Virus record (IMG/VR): IMGVR_UViG_3300046542_000485 | Location: 1 to 34,366 of that record | Length of the DNA stretch: 34,366 nt | From: a virus | Direction: 5' to 3' (one strand) | Shown here: positions 24,449 through 31,795 of the stretch, one piece after another | How positions within the stretch are numbered: the first letter of the stretch is position 1 | Layout: each line of letters starts with the position of its first letter | Program-made: the position numbers and the translations under genes | Notes under the pieces: generated by a model | Told to the model about the DNA's origin: nothing | The model's input: only the letters and a program-made list of their open reading frames with translations | The model's database searches: none

Positions 24449-24490
24449 GTCCTACATTTTGTATGGCAAAATAGGACCCGTTTGGGTCCT
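24449..24490 (+). promoter_or_regulatory. Two overlapping, mutually exclusive hairpins before ogr
   Basis: Hairpin A: GTCCTA (24449-24454) plus TTTTG (24457-24461) pairs with CAAAA (24467-24471) plus TAGGAC (24472-24477), loop TATGG, two-base bulge. Hairpin B: AGGACCC (24473-24479), loop GTTT, GGGTCCT (24484-24490). They share bases 24473-24477, so only one can form. The ogr start lies 13 bases beyond B. This resembles an attenuator or a translational switch; no T-run follows B. Confidence 0.45.
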
Positions 24491-24503
24491 TGGGGTGTGT
24501 GGC

Positions 24504-24761
24504 ATGCGGGTGTATTGCAAGTGCGGAGAAAAAGGGCGGATCGCCTCGCGGGATGATTTGTCGCCGGACTTCGCGAAACTCTATTGCCAGTGCACGTCAG
24601 TGACCTGCGGCCACACCTGGGTGGCCAATCTGACCTTTTCCCACACCCTGAGCCCATCGGCCCAAACGTTCGACCGACTGCTGTTCGAGCGCCTGCGCAC
24701 ATTGTCCCGGGCTCAGCAACGGGATCTATTTGATCAGTTGGGTGCGGTGCCGATTTCGTAG
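24504..24761 (+). CDS. ogr: Ogr/Delta-like late transcription activator
   Basis: An 85-residue protein of the P2 Ogr / P4 Delta family. Start at 24504 chosen because the family begins MRVxC. The zinc finger has Cys5-x-Cys7 and Cys30-x4-Cys35 (CQCTSVTCGHTW), followed by LTFSHTLSPSAQTF. In P2 the first pair is Cys-x2-Cys, so the one-residue spacing here is unusual. It would bind upstream of late promoters and recruit host RNA polymerase through its alpha subunit. It converges on the next gene and overlaps it by 28 bases. Confidence 0.82.
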   Translation: MRVYCKCGEKGRIASRDDLSPDFAKLYCQCTSVTCGHTWVANLTFSHTLSPSAQTFDRLLFERLRTLSRAQQRDLFDQLGAVPIS

Positions 24762-24949
24762 TCCCGCAGCATTGCTTCGGCATGTTCAAAGCGATCCAGG
24801 CTGTGCTTTCCATATTGCGTCAATGCCAGCTTGCTGCGTTCAGTCAGTTGCACATCTGAGGTGCACAGATCAATGAGAAGGGATAGGGAGTGACCGCACT
24901 CTTGAAACTCATCGCGTATTTCAACTGCCTGAATTTTAGATTTGCACAT
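24734..24949 (-). CDS. Small protein of unknown function, convergent with ogr
   Basis: A 71-residue protein (KSKIQAVEIRDEFQECGHSL, LLIDLCTSDVQLTERSKLAL) that I do not recognise; all helical by pattern. It has a consensus-like promoter of its own (24988-25016) and lies beyond the early operon terminator, so it is expressed separately. GGAG sits ten bases before the ATG. Its 3' end overlaps the 3' end of ogr, which may allow transcript interference. Confidence 0.6.
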   Translation of the reverse strand: MCKSKIQAVEIRDEFQECGHSLSLLIDLCTSDVQLTERSKLALTQYGKHSLDRFEHAEAMLRDYEIGTAPN

Positions 24950-24987
24950 AACGGACGCTCCATTATTACGATATATAAGACTGATCG

Positions 24988-25016
24988 ATTTAAGTTGGTA
25001 GAAAAATAGGCGTCAA
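24988..25016 (-). promoter_or_regulatory. Promoter of the 71-residue gene
   Basis: Minus strand: TTGACG (25016-25011), 17 bases, TTAAAT (24993-24988). This is a good sigma-70 fit about 40 bases before the ATG at 24949. Confidence 0.6.
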
Positions 25017-25185
25017 GGCGTTATTGGATGAACGTTTCGAATTAGTCGGATCCTATTTGATTGGTCGAATAATCTTGCATTGATTTCGGATCAATCCCTA
25101 TTTTAAGAGAAGGCGCGACGTGGTAAGGGCTGATGAGAGGGTGAAGCCTGTTGGAATTGCCTTCACTATGCCTCAAGCACCTTCG

Positions 25186-25212
25186 CAAAAATAAAGGGCG
25201 CCTGAGCGCCCT
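25186..25212 (-). terminator. Intrinsic terminator of the early operon
   Basis: On the minus strand AGGGCGC (25212-25206), loop TCAG and GCGCCCT (25201-25195) are followed by TTATTTTT. It lies about 50 bases after the last early gene. The plus-strand side has AAATAATA after the stem, so it acts mainly on minus-strand transcripts. Confidence 0.75.
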
Positions 25213-25261
25213 AAATAATATGTAGCAATTTGTTTTATGGCTGAAGGCTTGTGACTTATGA

Positions 25262-25498
25262 CTAGTGCTTCAGCCCTTCTATATTCACGACGCCATAACA
25301 ACGTTTCCCGCCAGAATTTTCAAAGGCTGCGACCACCTGAGTACCTGGCAGGACAATTTGTACAAGCCCGTTGCCGGTGTCGTGCTGCAGGACGCGTGTG
25401 GCTTCTATCAGGTGAAAGTCCGCCGGCAGGTCCAGTTGCTGGCGAGCCATTTTGAATTGCTCATCTGATATCACAATGAATTGACCGTCGATGTACAT
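25262..25498 (-). CDS. Small early protein of unknown function
   Basis: A 78-residue protein (YIDGQFIVISDEQFKMARQQ, VLQHDTGNGLVQIVLPGTQVV), not recognised. Beta-rich C-terminal half. It is the last gene of the early operon, one base after the stop of the preceding gene. An 8-bp inverted repeat (GGCTGAAG / CTTCAGCC) spans its stop codon. Confidence 0.6.
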   Translation of the reverse strand: MYIDGQFIVISDEQFKMARQQLDLPADFHLIEATRVLQHDTGNGLVQIVLPGTQVVAAFENSGGKRCYGVVNIEGLKH

Positions 25499-25499
25499 G

Positions 25500-26000
25500 C
25501 TATGGCCTCCCTGGCAGGCGCTTACTGTCGTCAGGAATGAACCCAGACCCTAAGGACGAACCCGCGACCTTGAGGTGTTCCACCTCGGCCTTGGCGCGAT
25601 CAATATCCAACGGCTTTTCGAGATCCAACAGCCCCTTTATGGTCCCCCGCGATTTTTCAATGGCGGTATCAAGGTTGTGGCTTTCGCGCAGGAATTGATA
25701 ACGGTCGGCGTTGCTGACCAACTCGGCATGGTCGGATAAGTGGACCATGGGCCTTGGGTTATCGTCGATTTTGGACCTGAGGTGGGTGGCTGGCTGACCG
25801 AATGAAACAGGCAGTTCAATGAGAAATGTCCCATCGTCCTTCACTTGGGAATTGTCCCTTGTGAGATAAAAGAGCTGGACGCCAACCGAGGCGCACAGAT
25901 GCAGTTCCCTTGTTTCCACAGCGACCTCTCGGGCTACGGTACATAGCCGGCCAATTAGCTGGTGTGCTGTGATGGTGTTGTCTTCGATTGAGCTATGCAT
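25500..26000 (-). CDS. Early protein of unknown function
   Basis: A 166-residue protein counted from the ATG at 26000, which overlaps the DUF2528 gene end by eight bases; a start at 26027 would add nine residues. The N-terminal part has short strands (ELHLCASVGVQLFYL, TFLIELPVSFG), the rest is helical (YQFLRESHNLDTAIEKS, KPLDIDRAKAEVEHL). No domain is recognised. Its place with other small genes between primase and terminator suggests a phage takeover or DNA metabolism role. Confidence 0.6.
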   Translation of the reverse strand: MHSSIEDNTITAHQLIGRLCTVAREVAVETRELHLCASVGVQLFYLTRDNSQVKDDGTFLIELPVSFGQPATHLRSKIDDNPRPMVHLSDHAELVSNADRYQFLRESHNLDTAIEKSRGTIKGLLDLEKPLDIDRAKAEVEHLKVAGSSLGSGFIPDDSKRLPGRP

Positions 26001-26433
26001 GACCGATAGCCTCCAGTTCAACATCATCGAAACTCAACTCTTCCACGTCGGCCGCGATCACGCGGATTCCGCAAAAGCCATACGGTGTGCCGCTTTGTGT
26101 GCCGCCCCATCCCTCTATGTTGTGTAAGTCTGCGGTCCAGTAGGGACCGGGGTTATCGCCGGACTTGGGCGCGCAGCTGAAACTGGAGCCGCCTTCACCG
26201 AGCATGATTTTGATCATGCTGGAGCCGAACAAGCGGATCACGGTACGTACCACATCGCCGTTTTCCGCAGCCAGCCGCCAGTGATCGTCCGACCAAAACT
26301 GATTGATCATCGTGGCGACCTCTTCGGTCAGAATGGTGTGGTCGACCTCAAGGGTGACTTCATAGTCTTTCCAGACCTCTTTGACTTTGTACTGGATTAT
26401 TCCGCTGTACTTAGGCGTTGAATCAGAAGACAT
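25993..26433 (-). CDS. DUF2528 family protein
   Basis: A 146-residue protein. The pattern QYKVKEVWKDYEVTLEVDH, ATMINQFWSDDHWRLAAENG and DVVRTVIRLFG is that of DUF2528, a family of phage proteins of unknown function often found in the early region of Pseudomonas and related P2-like prophages. The conserved EGW in HNIEGWGG supports it. Overlaps both neighbours. Confidence 0.7.
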   Translation of the reverse strand: MSSDSTPKYSGIIQYKVKEVWKDYEVTLEVDHTILTEEVATMINQFWSDDHWRLAAENGDVVRTVIRLFGSSMIKIMLGEGGSSFSCAPKSGDNPGPYWTADLHNIEGWGGTQSGTPYGFCGIRVIAADVEELSFDDVELEAIGHA

Positions 26434-26719
26434 AACGGTGTTCCCCTTGCGTGACAGTCAAAGTGGTCGGTTTGGCCAGAAGTTCGGCGACGACCGCTGC
26501 ATCACGCTCGGTCAGATCGCCCAGGGTATGGGCAATGCTGACCAGGCACTCCAGGTGCAAGCGTGCGTCCGGGGTTTTGTGAACCAGGTAACCGATCAGC
26601 GCGGTACCGATAACGGCGGTGGCCAGCAGTGGTCGGGATGGTTTGAAAATGCTGGACCCACCCTTCTCCGGAGGGGTGATATCCTTGCTGCCGCTGCTAC
26701 TGTGGTGTTCTGCTTTCAT
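26423..26719 (-). CDS. Small membrane protein
   Basis: A 98-residue protein from the ATG at 26719, which has AAGGAG eight bases upstream. One membrane segment (about 31-47, PLLATAVIGTALIGYLV) lies between a hydrophilic start and a helical C-terminal part (HLECLVSIAHTLGDLTERDA). Unknown family; may act at the cell envelope. Confidence 0.55.
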   Translation of the reverse strand: MKAEHHSSSGSKDITPPEKGGSSIFKPSRPLLATAVIGTALIGYLVHKTPDARLHLECLVSIAHTLGDLTERDAAVVAELLAKPTTLTVTQGEHRYVF

Positions 26720-26798
26720 CAGTTTTGCTCCTTGGTGGTAGTGGTGTCGGGGAGGTGCGAACTCCTCGACACCCTTCATTTACCGACGATCGCCGGTG

Positions 26799-27194
26799 TT
26801 ACTGAATCCGGTGAAACTCCCCGTCCCGCTTGAACAGCAGGTCCACGTCCTCAAGTCGGTAGCAGCCACCGACGCCACCCTTCACGACGTAACCCGAAGG
26901 GTCTTGCTCAAAGCGAATTGGAAAGGGATAACCGTTGCGCAGTTGCATCCAGCCGATCTGGGAAGCGTATTTGCTGTCGGCTTTGATCTCCGCGTACAAC
27001 TGCTGGCCAAGGACCCGTGCCGGATTTGGCTTAGCCCCTTCCAGATAGCCTTCAAACACCAACTGGACGGTTTTGCTTTCGAAGCGCTCGCCGTTGTCAG
27101 CCAAGTTTTCAGGCCCGATTTTGTGAAACATCGCCTCTTTAAAAGCGCTGATGTACAGCTGCTGCTCCAGTTGCTGCTTTTCGTCTTCATGCAT
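26799..27194 (-). CDS. Early protein of unknown function
   Basis: A 131-residue protein starting at the ATG at 27194, with GAGGAG upstream (the longer frame to 27329 lacks such a site). Middle helix NGERFESKTVQLVFEGYLEG; C-terminal part KYASQIGWMQLRNGYPFPIR. I know of no family. Conserved gene size and strong ribosome binding site make it real. Confidence 0.6.
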   Translation of the reverse strand: MHEDEKQQLEQQLYISAFKEAMFHKIGPENLADNGERFESKTVQLVFEGYLEGAKPNPARVLGQQLYAEIKADSKYASQIGWMQLRNGYPFPIRFEQDPSGYVVKGGVGGCYRLEDVDLLFKRDGEFHRIQ

Positions 27195-27258
27195 GGTGTT
27201 ACTCCTCAGTGATGTTGGTGTGGGACGGGTCAACTCCTCTACATCGTCCTTGTCAGGC

Positions 27259-27504
27259 TTACCGCAATTGGCTTGCCGTGAATACAGGGCGCTGTTCACA
27301 GCGCACTTCAAACAATCCCAGGTCTTCACCGTTCACGTTGTGCAGGTGCACCACGGTGATAAGGGCTGGGATGTCACTCGGGTGATCTCGCCAGTGGTCT
27401 GCCGCGGCCAGCTCGGCCAGATCCTCGGCGCTGCACTGATCGACGTATTGCGTTGGCAGGCAGAATTCCCCTGGCAGGGTGTTCGCGCAGTAGTAGAGGT
27501 TCAT
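27259..27504 (-). CDS. Small early protein of unknown function
   Basis: An 81-residue acidic protein (NLYYCANTLPGEFCLPTQYV, DQCSAEDLAELAAADHWRDH). Not recognised. The start overlaps the previous stop (ATGA), so it is translated with the DUF7673-like gene. Confidence 0.55.
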   Translation of the reverse strand: MNLYYCANTLPGEFCLPTQYVDQCSAEDLAELAAADHWRDHPSDIPALITVVHLHNVNGEDLGLFEVRCEQRPVFTASQLR

Positions 27505-27854
27505 GGCCCCACCGCCTTATATCCCCACCGGACTAACAGTTCTTTCCAGAAGCGGCTGCCGTTGGGGACGCGGTCCTGCACCTCAACCTCTGGCGCGTAG
27601 TCCATCTTCAGCACCTTCACGCAGTCTTCGAACAGATCGAGGTCGAGCCGTCGTAACGCGGTCAGGTCGAAAGGGTGTTCAACGCCGTCGTACAGGCCAA
27701 TCAGAAAGCGGCCAATGACTCCGCTTTGTCCTGAGTGATCTTGCGCAATTGAAACCAAGCGGTTCAGTGCCTGGGTGCCAGCAGTGACGATGGCGGGGCG
27801 CTGTTGCTGGTAGGCCATAACTTTGGCGAAGGCATTGCTGAGTGAGTCCTTCAT
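27501..27854 (-). CDS. DUF7673-like early protein
   Basis: A 117-residue protein. The core (QALNRLVSIAQDHSGQSGVI then FLIGLYDGVEHPFDLTALRR, LDLDLFEDCVKVLKMD) is found in many Pseudomonas phages and I associate it with DUF7673, from memory. GGAGAAAC lies upstream of the ATG. Function unknown. Confidence 0.6.
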   Translation of the reverse strand: MKDSLSNAFAKVMAYQQQRPAIVTAGTQALNRLVSIAQDHSGQSGVIGRFLIGLYDGVEHPFDLTALRRLDLDLFEDCVKVLKMDYAPEVEVQDRVPNGSRFWKELLVRWGYKAVGP

Positions 27855-27881
27855 GGTGTTTCTCCTTTTCTTGGACGGGGG

Positions 27882-28175
27882 TTAAGCCTGGCGCACCAGA
27901 TGCGCAATGAAGGTGATGGGCAATCTGGAGCTCCTTCCCTGTGCGACCCGCTCCTGTACGGCCTTGATTTGGAACTGGGTGCAATTGTCGGCCAGAAAGT
28001 GAGTTGCGCCGGCCAGCACCTGGTCGTTGATCAGGTTGAGGAAGTAGGGCGTGGTGAAGCGTTCGCCGACGATGATGGGCACATCGATGCCTCGGGCCTT
28101 CAGCTCGGCCTGGATGGCTTTCAATTGAGCAGTTTTGCCGGTGCCTTGAGCGCCTTTGATGACGGTTACTCGCAT
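27882..28175 (-). CDS. Small P-loop NTP-binding protein
   Basis: A 97-residue protein from the ATG at 28175 (AAAAGGAGC upstream). Walker A motif GAQGTGKT at residues 8-15, directly after the first strand (VTVIK). It is too short for a full ATPase domain: a Walker B-like LADN is near residue 63. It may be an ATPase domain fragment or kinase-like regulator of phage replication. An alternative start at 28193 overlaps the previous gene. Confidence 0.65.
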   Translation of the reverse strand: MRVTVIKGAQGTGKTAQLKAIQAELKARGIDVPIIVGERFTTPYFLNLINDQVLAGATHFLADNCTQFQIKAVQERVAQGRSSRLPITFIAHLVRQA

Positions 28176-28189
28176 GGTGAAGCTCCTTT

Positions 28190-28369
28190 TCATGGGGATT
28201 TGATGGGGTGTCGCTGGGTGTTCAGTCGCTCGCGCATGTCTTCGCGAAAGCGGTCGGTTTTCTTCGGGTCGTTGAGCCAGTCGACGATTTCCTGTCGGGA
28301 CCAGCGTTGCAGCAAGTGGCGGGCGAGGCAGTCCCTCCGATGGACTTCCTGGGTTGAAAGTTCGGGCAT
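28190..28369 (-). CDS. 59-residue early protein
   Basis: A short open frame: PELSTQEVHRRDCLARHLLQ, then RWSRQEIVDWLNDPKKTDRF and a final RERLNTQRHP segment. The amphipathic helical pattern and its TGA overlapping the ATG at 28193 point to a real gene. Conserved small phage proteins with this HRRxCLARHLL start occur in Pseudomonas prophages (recalled). The ribosome binding site is weak (GCGAG). Confidence 0.6.
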   Translation of the reverse strand: MPELSTQEVHRRDCLARHLLQRWSRQEIVDWLNDPKKTDRFREDMRERLNTQRHPIKSP

Positions 28370-28793
28370 GGGGTGGCTCGCGTTAAAGGTGTTGCGCGTG
28401 GGGCTGGCTGCGTCTGGAATGTTTGAACTATTACCGTATTTGCTGGGCTGGAAGCCTTGTTTTTACTGATTCCAACTGGCCGAAAAAGTAGTTCAGTGCT
28501 AATGGAATGTGCTGAACTATGGTGCTGTGGATAGATGGCTATATCCCTTGTATTTAAAGGCTTGCAGCGGGCATCGATTGAAAGTCTGGAAATGGAATGT
28601 TGCTGGAATGAAAAGTAGTTCAGTGCCTTCCACTGACATACCAGTAAGATTTTTTTATAAGTAGCTGTATTCATTAAATAATTACCTAATAGTTCAAAAA
28701 TTACAGACGGTTTATGGGGCAACACGCAGGCTCTTTGGTAAAACGCAGGCGACACTCATCCAATGACAAAACTCGTTGGAGATCAGTTAGTTG
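28370..28793. other. Gene-free AT-rich segment with TAGTTCA repeats
   Basis: This 424-base gap interrupts the early operon. It holds five copies of TAGTTCA or its reverse complement (28424, 28489, 28513, 28616, 28690), a 16-bp exact direct repeat (28484-28499 and 28611-28626), a second repeat AATGGAATGT(T)GCTG (28501 and 28591), and an AT-rich tract at 28640-28700. A long open frame crosses it on the minus strand but encodes no protein-like sequence. Iteron-type replication origin or regulatory region is likely. Confidence 0.55.
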
Positions 28794-31481
28794 TCAGGCT
28801 TTTTTGAACAGCCAGCAGTTAATGGTTCGGCGTTCAATCCGGGAGTAGGCTTTTCGGGTCTCCAGGAACTTGTAGGTGGTGCTTTGGGGAAGGGCGCGTT
28901 GCAGCTGAGCCCGCGTGAGAACTTCCTGACCGGCTTTGCGGCAGACTTCCTGGAAGTGCTCGATGTTGATGGCCACCACACCCCGCTCGGCGCTGTGATT
29001 CAGGGTTTCGTGAATCTCTTCCCGATCGCCGTCGGCGTCACTGATCTTCACCACTCGCTCATTGAGGTAGTGATAGATCTGCCAGAAGGTGGCCGCGTCG
29101 GGATGCTCCGATCGGCAGCGTTGCTGACGAACGATTGCACGCTGCTCCAGGTGCTTGGCCAGGCTTTCCATGTTGGCGTCTGTCCAGTCCGGGAACAGCG
29201 CCTGAGTGGCGTAGGCGGCTGCCAACACTTGGGCATGACAGGTGACGATGCGAGCCTCTGTAATCGCGCCAACGGCTTGCAGGCGCTGTTCAAAACGCGG
29301 GAAGGCGTCGAAATAGCGGGTCAACCATTCCTGTTCGAATGACAGGCAGCGGCGCAGGTAGCCCCCCAAGACCTTGGCGTCCATAGCTTTGAGCCGGTCA
29401 GCGAGTGGTTTAAGGTCCAGCGTGTGATGGTCCTTTGTCGCGTGCAGCTCCACGATGCGTGAGAGCGTCGCCTCAGAGCTGTCCACGCTGTTGTTTTGTG
29501 AAATGCCCAGCGCGCCACGCCAGAACGTACTCCGCGTTTCGTTGCCAGTGGTTTTGGCACCGGTGACCCTGAGGGTCGCGTGGTAGTCGAACAGCCTTTT
29601 CAGTTCGTCCCAGTTGAACTGCACCGTGACTTTGCGCCCCTGGCTGTCGGTGGACTCTTTGTCCGATTCGATCAGGATCACGGGCAGGTTGCTCACATCA
29701 GCGAACGAGCGTGACAGACCGATCGCACTGGCGCCTGCGCCGCTGGGTTGTATCCCTTCGTAGTTTTCCCGACCGGTGAGCCGCCAGAGAAAGCGTAACA
29801 AGGTGGACTTGCCTGCCCCGGGTTTTCCTGTGAACTCCAGAAAAGGGAAGGACGCCTGCTTTTCGCCGATCTGCTGGACGAAGTACGTCGCGGTCCACCA
29901 GGCCAAGATAGCCAGGCCATTGAGCCCGTTCACAGCGAGGAAGTCTGAGAACCATTCTGGGTCGAAGTCCTGACCACGCTCCAGTGTGAAATTGGCCAAA
30001 GTGGTCTTGACGCCATTGCCGTTGATATCAATGAAACCATGGCTATTGACCGGCAGTTCTTTGCCTTGGTGAAAGCCGAAGGTGGGGTAGCAATAGAGCC
30101 CACAGCTTTCGTCATAGCCCACAAATGGCAGGCTACGCACGGTGCGCACGGCGCGGTGTTCGTCGTTGAGCCACTTGGCCTTGAGCATGGCCAGCACCGC
30201 TTCACCGCCTTCGAAGTTGCCACCCGGTGTGTGCTCGAGCAGCGAGCGGGCGAATCCCCGTGGGTCGGTGATGGCGTTGGGGGACAGCGGCGCCTTGCAA
30301 CTGCGGCTCTTGTCAGGGAACTTGAAGTCGAAGAAGTAGCGTTGCTCGCTGGTGACGATGTCCTTTTCCAGGTATTCCAGGTTGGGGATGCAGTTGGCCA
30401 CCTGTTTGATCTTCACGTTTTTGATGAAGATCTCGCGGTTGCCATCGAGCTTGTCTTCGCCCAGGTCGGTAGTCAGATCGCTCTGGTGAACCTTGGCCGA
30501 GTACAGACGGTTGCGAAACTCCATCAGGAAAAACGGTACCGGCCGGCGCAGGTACATCAGGTAGGCCAGTTTGTTGGTGTTTTCGGCGGTAAACAGCCGG
30601 CCCTGGTATTCGGCCTCGGCCATGAACACCTGGTCCAGTTGGCCGTCTCGGTACACGTCGTCCCAGTCGCGCTCGCCGGCGAGGGCCACCCAGCCGATTT
30701 CCTTTTGATCGCGGATCCGGCGCAAGTATTTTGGAATCATCAGGTGCCCGGCCGGGTCATCATCCAGGCCAATGACCCAGGTGATGGACTTGCCTTTATG
30801 CAGCTCGATCAGGTTCCAGGGGAAGTTGTTCGCCGAGATTGAGGCGACGGCCTTGAAACCAGCCAGCCACAAGGCGATGGCGTGGAAAATTCCCTCGACA
30901 ACGTAGATGCGATCGCCTTTTTCGATCGTCATTCCGGGTGGTGTCCAGCAGTCGGCCAGGTAGCTCATACCCTTTTTGATGCCGGCTTTTTTGCCGCCAT
31001 TGGCTTTCACGGCCGTCGCGTCTATCAGGCGCTCCCAGTGACCATCGCACAGCGGGAAGCGCACGGTGTCGGCCCATTGGCCATCCTTGAGCTTGCGCCG
31101 ACCTTGGGTGTACCAGCCTTGCATTTGGCTGATGTCGAACCCGCGGTTGCGCTGCAGGTAGGCGTCGGCCGTGGCGTTAGGGTTTTCCTCGGTTTTGGGA
31201 AAGCGCTCACTGAGGTTTTCGAACAGGTAGCTGTAACGCTCGCGGGTTTTTTCCTCGTATTGGCATTGGTTGAGCCGGTTGCACTTGAGTTGAAAGGGCT
31301 GGGCCCGAGCGATGTACACCGTACGTTCGCCGCACTTGGGGTTGGGGCACTTGCCCTTCTGCAGGTACTTGGTGCCGATGTCTTCGAAGTCGAGCTGGGT
31401 GTCGTGTTCCAGGGCCTCGACAACTTCCTTGAGGTAGATGTCGTCGAAAAACTTCTGATCGAGTTTTCTGCGCGAGGTCAT
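28794..31481 (-). CDS. Primase-helicase (zinc, TOPRIM and P-loop domains)
   Basis: An 895-residue replication protein. A zinc-binding domain (Cys45, Cys50, Cys67, Cys73) comes first. The TOPRIM core has VVEGIFHAIAL with Glu196 and GLDDDPAG with Asp240-Asp242. The helicase part has Walker A GKPGAGKST (552-560) and a second acidic strand (LPVILIESDKE, about 608-618). This resembles P4-alpha or T7 gp4-like primase-helicases. It replaces the rolling-circle endonuclease gpA of P2 and implies theta-type replication with its own origin. The start shares a base with the Cox-like gene stop (TAATG). Confidence 0.85.
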   Translation of the reverse strand: MTSRRKLDQKFFDDIYLKEVVEALEHDTQLDFEDIGTKYLQKGKCPNPKCGERTVYIARAQPFQLKCNRLNQCQYEEKTRERYSYLFENLSERFPKTEENPNATADAYLQRNRGFDISQMQGWYTQGRRKLKDGQWADTVRFPLCDGHWERLIDATAVKANGGKKAGIKKGMSYLADCWTPPGMTIEKGDRIYVVEGIFHAIALWLAGFKAVASISANNFPWNLIELHKGKSITWVIGLDDDPAGHLMIPKYLRRIRDQKEIGWVALAGERDWDDVYRDGQLDQVFMAEAEYQGRLFTAENTNKLAYLMYLRRPVPFFLMEFRNRLYSAKVHQSDLTTDLGEDKLDGNREIFIKNVKIKQVANCIPNLEYLEKDIVTSEQRYFFDFKFPDKSRSCKAPLSPNAITDPRGFARSLLEHTPGGNFEGGEAVLAMLKAKWLNDEHRAVRTVRSLPFVGYDESCGLYCYPTFGFHQGKELPVNSHGFIDINGNGVKTTLANFTLERGQDFDPEWFSDFLAVNGLNGLAILAWWTATYFVQQIGEKQASFPFLEFTGKPGAGKSTLLRFLWRLTGRENYEGIQPSGAGASAIGLSRSFADVSNLPVILIESDKESTDSQGRKVTVQFNWDELKRLFDYHATLRVTGAKTTGNETRSTFWRGALGISQNNSVDSSEATLSRIVELHATKDHHTLDLKPLADRLKAMDAKVLGGYLRRCLSFEQEWLTRYFDAFPRFEQRLQAVGAITEARIVTCHAQVLAAAYATQALFPDWTDANMESLAKHLEQRAIVRQQRCRSEHPDAATFWQIYHYLNERVVKISDADGDREEIHETLNHSAERGVVAINIEHFQEVCRKAGQEVLTRAQLQRALPQSTTYKFLETRKAYSRIERRTINCWLFKKA

Positions 31482-31708
31482 TAGCGTGAACCGTCTTTCT
31501 TGATGCCGAGGACGCGTTCTGCTTGGTCGGCTGCTTCCATGGCCAGGTGGATCATGTTGATAAAGACGGTGCCCTTTTCGCCTTCCTTCTTCTCCCGAAC
31601 CAGGATCAGTCCTTGGTCGATCTTGTGCCGTACGGAGCGTTCGCTCAGCCCGGCCCTACGAGCGAACTCGTTTGGGGTCATGTATGGCGTGTCGACGGTG
31701 ATCTGCAT
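31481..31708 (-). CDS. cox: Cox-like early regulator / excisionase
   Basis: A 75-residue protein from the ATG at 31708 (GGAG upstream); the frame reading into the palindrome is not used. Helix-turn-helix MTPNEFARRAGLSERSVRHK (10-29) and a beta-wing (EKGTVFINM) match the P2 Cox / P4 Vis class. It is the first gene of the early operon, opposite the c repressor. It should turn off repressor transcription and direct integrase to excision (P2 paradigm). Confidence 0.75.
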   Translation of the reverse strand: MQITVDTPYMTPNEFARRAGLSERSVRHKIDQGLILVREKKEGEKGTVFINMIHLAMEAADQAERVLGIKKDGSR

Positions 31709-31738
31709 TTGATAAGCTCCATGTATCATTTTCTGAAA

Positions 31739-31782
31739 AGGTGTACGAACGCGACCTAAATTTAGGTCGCGTTCGTACACCT
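31739..31782. promoter_or_regulatory. Perfect 44-bp palindrome, switch operator
   Basis: Each half is 22 bases, from AGGTGTACGAACGCGACC plus TAAA, and the right half is its exact reverse complement, centred at 31760/31761. It lies between the divergent cox-like and c genes and covers the early promoter. It can be one large operator or two inverted operators bound by the C repressor. Confidence 0.8.
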
Positions 31783-31787
31783 GTCAA
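31759..31787 (-). promoter_or_regulatory. Early promoter (Pe)
   Basis: Minus strand: TTGACA (31787-31782), 17-base spacer, TAAATT (31764-31759). This is a full consensus -35 and a good -10, whose spacer is one half of the palindrome. On the plus strand the palindrome centre also provides TAAATT as -10, but with no good -35, so the repressor promoter should be weak. Confidence 0.78.
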
Positions 31788-31795
31788 GAGGGGCT

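Noticed and set aside
28222-28755. 177-residue open frame across the gene-free stretch after the primase
   Set aside because: Low-complexity Ser/Thr/Pro content, and it overlaps a better 59-residue gene in another frame.
30039-30842. 267-residue open frame antisense to the primase-helicase gene
   Set aside because: Shadow of the real gene; no start signal and no motif.
31709-31780. N-terminal extension of the Cox-like frame through the palindrome
   Set aside because: It would be translated from DNA upstream of the promoter -10; the ATG at 31708 has a ribosome binding site and fits the family start.
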